A stretch of 16,686 nucleotides of DNA, taken from contig CAPNGW010000021.1 of NCBI GenBank assembly GCA_948665105.1, positions 1 through 16,686 on the forward strand, read 5' to 3'. Source of the stretch: an uncultured Lachnospiraceae bacterium (GTDB lineage Bacteria; Bacillota; Clostridia; Lachnospirales; Lachnospiraceae). A model generated the notes under the pieces. That model was not told the DNA's origin. It did not search any database and saw nothing but the letters and a program-made list of their open reading frames with translations. Positions 13,822-16,686 of the stretch are shown here, piece by piece. The number at the start of each line of letters is the position of its first letter. The stretch's first letter is position 1. Both the position numbers and the translations under genes were made by a program.

Positions 13822-15547
13822 ACTCCTTCTCCTTTGGTATAATAATTTCAATTCGAGTTCCCCTGTCCTTTTGGCTTGAAACATCCATCCGGCAGCTTTC
13901 ACCGTATAAGGCCTTTAAGAGCCTCCTTGTATTGGCAATTCCGGTTCCCGTGTGCGCCTTAAGTCCTTCCTCCATCTCTTCATGCCCTCCCTTCACCTGC
14001 TCAAAGCCCACGCCGTTATCCTCCACAATAATGTGAAGCTGATTTTCCGTCTCAAACAGGTTGACCTTCACGGTGCCATTCCCCGCCTTGGGCTCCAGGC
14101 CGTGGGAAACGGCATTTTCCACCAGGGGCTCAATCAACAGCCGGGGAATCAGATTCTCCTTGACAGACTCCTGGGCGCAGATAATCTCATACCGGATTTT
14201 ATCCCGGTACCGGGCATTTTGCAGATACAGGTAAAATTCCACCAGCTCCAGTTCCCTGGCAACGGTGATGCGGCTCTCCTCCTCCCTGAAAATTTTCCCC
14301 TGGGTAAGCTTGGAGAAGGCTCGAAGGCCCTTATATATCTCTTCGTTCCCTGCCGCCTTGGCTTTCACCGCCAGCATGGCCAGGACGTTAAACTGAAAAT
14401 GAGGGTTAATCTGAGACTGCAGGTATTTTATCTGGGACCGGTTGGCCAAAAGCCGCTTCTCATATACCTCCGTAATCAAATGCTGCATTTTATCCGCCAT
14501 CTCATTGAACACCGCTCCGATTTCGTGGAATTCCAAAATAGGGAAATCCCCCATCCGCACATCCAGCTTCTGCTCTCCAAATTCCCGGATTTCCTCCGTC
14601 ATCTCCCTTAGCTGCCTGGTCATACTGCGGCTGTTTATCAATGCAAGAAATACCGCAAAGGCCAGGGCCACAAAGAGGATGACAAAGAATGTGATTGCTG
14701 TGGGCTGCAAAATCCGGTATACGTTACTCTGCCCCACCGCAATGGCCGCCCGGCTTTTAAAGCCACAGGTCATGGTGCTTAGAATAACCTTCTGGTTGTC
14801 CAGCCTTATATGCCCCAGAAAATCGCCGGTTAAGGTTTCCGGTTTGAGCGGACGAACAGAATTTTCCTGGGAAACCAAAATCTGTCCCCCAACATCCAGA
14901 ACCATCCAGGCACTGTTTTCATAGTCTTCGATGCCTTTAAAAATCTCCCTGATGGCCTCCTCTTGAATCTCCACCACGCAAATCCCCGTCTGGGTCAGCT
15001 TCCCATCGTACATGCGAAAATACAGATTTATCTTTCCGTCTGCAGCCCCCTTAAGAAACGCATACTGCCGATTGCTTTGCTTGTATTCCTCCAGCTGCTT
15101 TTTCACCTCCTCGTGGGCCTCCTTAAGCGCAGAAACCGTGCTGGGATAATAGTGATCTTCCAGAAACCGCCCCTGATTGTTAAAAAGGTAAACGCTCTCC
15201 ACAAAGGGAATCTGGTTTACCATATTCCTGTCCGACATCAGCTCAATGGCATAGGTCAGCTGCCTTTGTGCCTCCTCTGTGTCCATGGTTCCCCGCTCCA
15301 GAAATTCCGTCAGCACCGTGTTGCGCCGAATGGACACCGCGCCATCGGCAATAAATTCCAGCTTGTCATAAAACTGGCGGTTGGTGGTATCCAAAATGTA
15401 TTCCATGTCCTTCTGGGCATTGCGAAACAGATAGACAACAAAAACAATCATCAGAGAGACACCCAGCAAAACAATGGTCCCCACTGACGTGAGGGTTGTC
15501 AGAATTGTAATTTTTTGGCCGAAGGTGGTTTTCTTGTTTTTTGCCAT
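13796..15547 (-). CDS. Sensor histidine kinase, LytS/YesM type
   Basis: This is a 583-residue membrane sensor. TM1 (about 14-41) and TM2 (about 284-306) bracket an extracytoplasmic domain of about 240 residues, then a HAMP linker (about 307-360) leads to the His_kinase domain. The phospho-acceptor is His383 in SQINPHFQFNVLAML. The box differs from the usual NPHFLYNTL form at several positions but keeps the key NPHF. The ATPase domain has LVENAVSHGLEPK, DNGVGF and GTGIANTRRLL. It overlaps the response regulator gene by 26 bp and is the first gene of a kinase-regulator-binding-protein unit. The ribosome binding site is AAGGAAG about nine bases before the ATG. A TATAAT and the shared 15-bp element lie upstream, consistent with autoregulation. 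The ligand is likely a sugar, directly or through the binding lipoprotein; that is inference. Confidence 0.95.
   Translation of the reverse strand: MAKNKKTTFGQKITILTTLTSVGTIVLLGVSLMIVFVVYLFRNAQKDMEYILDTTNRQFYDKLEFIADGAVSIRRNTVLTEFLERGTMDTEEAQRQLTYAIELMSDRNMVNQIPFVESVYLFNNQGRFLEDHYYPSTVSALKEAHEEVKKQLEEYKQSNRQYAFLKGAADGKINLYFRMYDGKLTQTGICVVEIQEEAIREIFKGIEDYENSAWMVLDVGGQILVSQENSVRPLKPETLTGDFLGHIRLDNQKVILSTMTCGFKSRAAIAVGQSNVYRILQPTAITFFVILFVALAFAVFLALINSRSMTRQLREMTEEIREFGEQKLDVRMGDFPILEFHEIGAVFNEMADKMQHLITEVYEKRLLANRSQIKYLQSQINPHFQFNVLAMLAVKAKAAGNEEIYKGLRAFSKLTQGKIFREEESRITVARELELVEFYLYLQNARYRDKIRYEIICAQESVKENLIPRLLIEPLVENAVSHGLEPKAGNGTVKVNLFETENQLHIIVEDNGVGFEQVKGGHEEMEEGLKAHTGTGIANTRRLLKALYGESCRMDVSSQKDRGTRIEIIIPKEKEYVEGNDCG
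13829..13835 (-). promoter_or_regulatory. Ribosome binding site fixing the response regulator start
   Basis: AAAGGAG on the minus strand ends seven bases before the ATG at 13821 and lies inside the 3' end of the kinase gene. It supports the 248-residue product over the frame-open start at 13902. Confidence 0.7.
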
Positions 15548-15587
15548 TTGTTCAGCTTCCTTTTGTATATTTCCTGTCCTACTAATT

Positions 15588-15619
15588 ATTATATTTACTT
15601 TTTATATATTTGAAATGGA
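15588..15619 (-). promoter_or_regulatory. Promoter of the kinase operon with shared regulatory element
   Basis: A perfect TATAAT lies at 15588-15593 on the minus strand. The element TCCATTTCAAATATA (15605-15619) lies 11 bp upstream of it and matches 13/15 positions of the box at the transporter promoter, with identical spacing. The -35 (TTTCAA at 16 bp) is weak. The surrounding spacer (15548-15747) is very AT-rich and contains no gene I can support. Confidence 0.6.
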
Positions 15620-15666
15620 AATTTTTTTCTTTTTTATTCTTATGATATATTTTTTCGTAAAATAAT

Positions 15667-15700
15667 CAGGAATATCTTTACCATAGTAAAAATATTCCTG
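15667..15700 (-). terminator. Hairpin after the partial hybrid kinase gene, probable weak terminator
   Basis: Two 15-base arms (15667-15681 and 15686-15700) pair with one mismatch, a G-U wobble in the minus-strand transcript, around a 4-nt loop. It begins about 48 bp after the hybrid kinase stop. The T-run that follows is broken (ATTATTTTAC) and the stem is AT-rich, so termination may be partial. Being so symmetric, it could also be a regulator-binding dyad upstream of the kinase promoter. Confidence 0.55.
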
Positions 15701-15747
15701 CATTCATTACAATATTGGGTGTTTCTTCCGTACCAATGCCGACTCCG

Positions 15748-16686
15748 CTACAAATACTTCCTCATCACCGCCTTTAGCTCCTCAAAATCCACAGGCTTTG
15801 AGATATGCTCGTTCATGCCGGCATTCAGCGCATTATTCACATCCTCCAAAAAGGCATTGGCCGTCATGGCCACAATGGGCAGGCTTTGGGCATCCTGCCG
15901 CTTCAGGCCACGGATAGCCGCCGTAGCCTCATACCCATTTAACACCGGCATCTGCACATCCATAAAAATCATATGAAAATACCCTTCCTGGGATTGCTTC
16001 AGACGCTCCAGAGCTTCCTGACCGTTTCGTGCCCAGGTAACAGAAGCCCCTGTGGCCTCCAGAATCTCCTGTGCAATCTCTGCATTCAGCTCATTGTCCT
16101 CCGCCAGAAGAATATGCCTGCCCTCAAAGGTCACCTCCTCCGGGTATACCTTTTCATCCGATACTTTTTGTGCCTCCTTGGACAAAGCCTCTTTCAGGCA
16201 GCTCACAAGACGGCTTTTAAACAATGGCTTGGAAATAAATTTATTCACTCCCGCCGCCTGGGCATCCTTTTCGATTTCCGACCAGTCATTGGCCGAGCTG
16301 ATAAGCAGAGGAAGCTCCTCCCCCACCCGCCTTCGAATTTCCCGGACCGTATCGATTCCGTTCATTTGGGGCATTTTCCAGTCAACAATCACTGCACAGT
16401 ATCCATTATTCTCTTCCTGCCGCCGGCATATACGCTCCACCGCTTCCTGCCCGGACATGCACCACTCGCTCTTCATTCCTATTTCATTTAAAATAAGACA
16501 GGCATTTTCGCAGGTAATCTCATCATCATCCACCACCAGTATGGGCAGACCGGCAAGCTCCAGGGCCTGCTCTGCGGCCCGCTCCTGCAATTCCAAATGA
16601 ATCACCGCCGTAAACCGGGAGCCTTCATTTAATCTGGATTCCACCTGGATATCTCCGTCCATCATACGGATAATGTTGCGTGTGAT
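15748..16686 (-). CDS. Hybrid sensor histidine kinase, C-terminal part (5' end beyond window)
   Basis: The visible 312 residues run in frame to the window edge. They begin in the last part of the ATPase domain (ITRNIIRMMDGDIQVES), then receiver 1 with VVDDDE and Asp102 (visible numbering) in VDWKMPQMNG, then receiver 2 with LAEDNELN and Asp243 in FMDVQMPVLNG. No HPt or DNA-binding domain follows. It is paralogous to the complete hybrid kinase at 3439-6003: both first receivers share DWSE followed by FISKPLFKS, and both end with a receiver of the same type. The sensing part lies outside the window. It stops 200 bp before the LytS/YesM-type kinase gene and is separated by a hairpin and a promoter, so it is probably a separate transcription unit. 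The phosphotransfer partner is unknown. Confidence 0.93.
   Translation of the reverse strand: MTRNIIRMMDGDIQVESRLNEGSRFTAVIHLELQERAAEQALELAGLPILVVDDDEITCENACLILNEIGMKSEWCMSGQEAVERICRRQEENNGYCAVIVDWKMPQMNGIDTVREIRRRVGEELPLLISSANDWSEIEKDAQAAGVNKFISKPLFKSRLVSCLKEALSKEAQKVSDEKVYPEEVTFEGRHILLAEDNELNAEIAQEILEATGASVTWARNGQEALERLKQSQEGYFHMIFMDVQMPVLNGYEATAAIRGLKRQDAQSLPIVAMTANAFLEDVNNALNAGMNEHISKPVDFEELKAVMRKYL

Noticed and set aside
13952..14611. 219-residue open frame on the plus strand
   Set aside because: It is antisense to the kinase ATPase and H-box region, whose motifs are clear on the minus strand; no family signature is seen.
1..16686. CRISPR arrays, tRNA or rRNA genes, insertion sequences, prophage genes
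   Set aside because: No regularly spaced repeats, tRNA or rRNA patterns, transposase, integrase or phage proteins were seen on either strand.

Overview
The window looks like a chromosomal segment of a gut-type Firmicute, most likely a Clostridia/Lachnospiraceae member. This rests on GGAGG-type ribosome binding sites throughout, TATAAT promoters, AT-rich spacers around genes of moderate GC, YesM/YesN-type two-component systems, MalF/MalG-type sugar transport without a local ATPase, and clostridial ferredoxin-like proteins. The species cannot be named from the sequence. Every convincing gene is on the minus strand, so transcription runs from high to low coordinates. No gap exceeds 300 bases.

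Right side, in transcription order. The 3' part of a hybrid histidine kinase (15748 to the window edge) is followed by an AT-rich spacer. Next is a tightly packed three-gene unit: a LytS/YesM-type sensor kinase (13796-15547), an AraC-type response regulator (13075-13821, 26 bp overlap) and an extracytoplasmic solute-binding lipoprotein (11813-13078, ATGA overlap). After a 165 bp promoter region comes a sugar ABC importer and glycosidase operon: binding lipoprotein (10286-11647), an intrinsic terminator-like hairpin, MalF-type and MalG-type permeases (ATGA overlap) and a GH29 alpha-L-fucosidase (7099-8430).

Left side. A two-gene iron-sulfur unit (2[4Fe-4S] ferredoxin, then a membrane 4Fe-4S protein) ends in a strong terminator. 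Then come a complete hybrid histidine kinase with two receiver domains, an MtnA-type methylthioribose-1-phosphate isomerase, and a GH36 alpha-galactosidase whose 3' end is cut by the window edge.

How it may work together: the locus holds two related solute-binding proteins, one co-encoded with the sensor kinase and regulator and one with the permeases. The promoters of the kinase operon and the transporter operon share a 15-bp element (13/15 identical) exactly 11 bp from a perfect TATAAT, which points to a common regulator, plausibly the AraC-type one encoded here. The best candidate for a less described system is therefore a binding-protein-assisted two-component sensor controlling a paralogous transporter and fucosidase. 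The fucosidase and alpha-galactosidase suggest host glycans or plant oligosaccharides as substrate, but the ligand is not readable from sequence.
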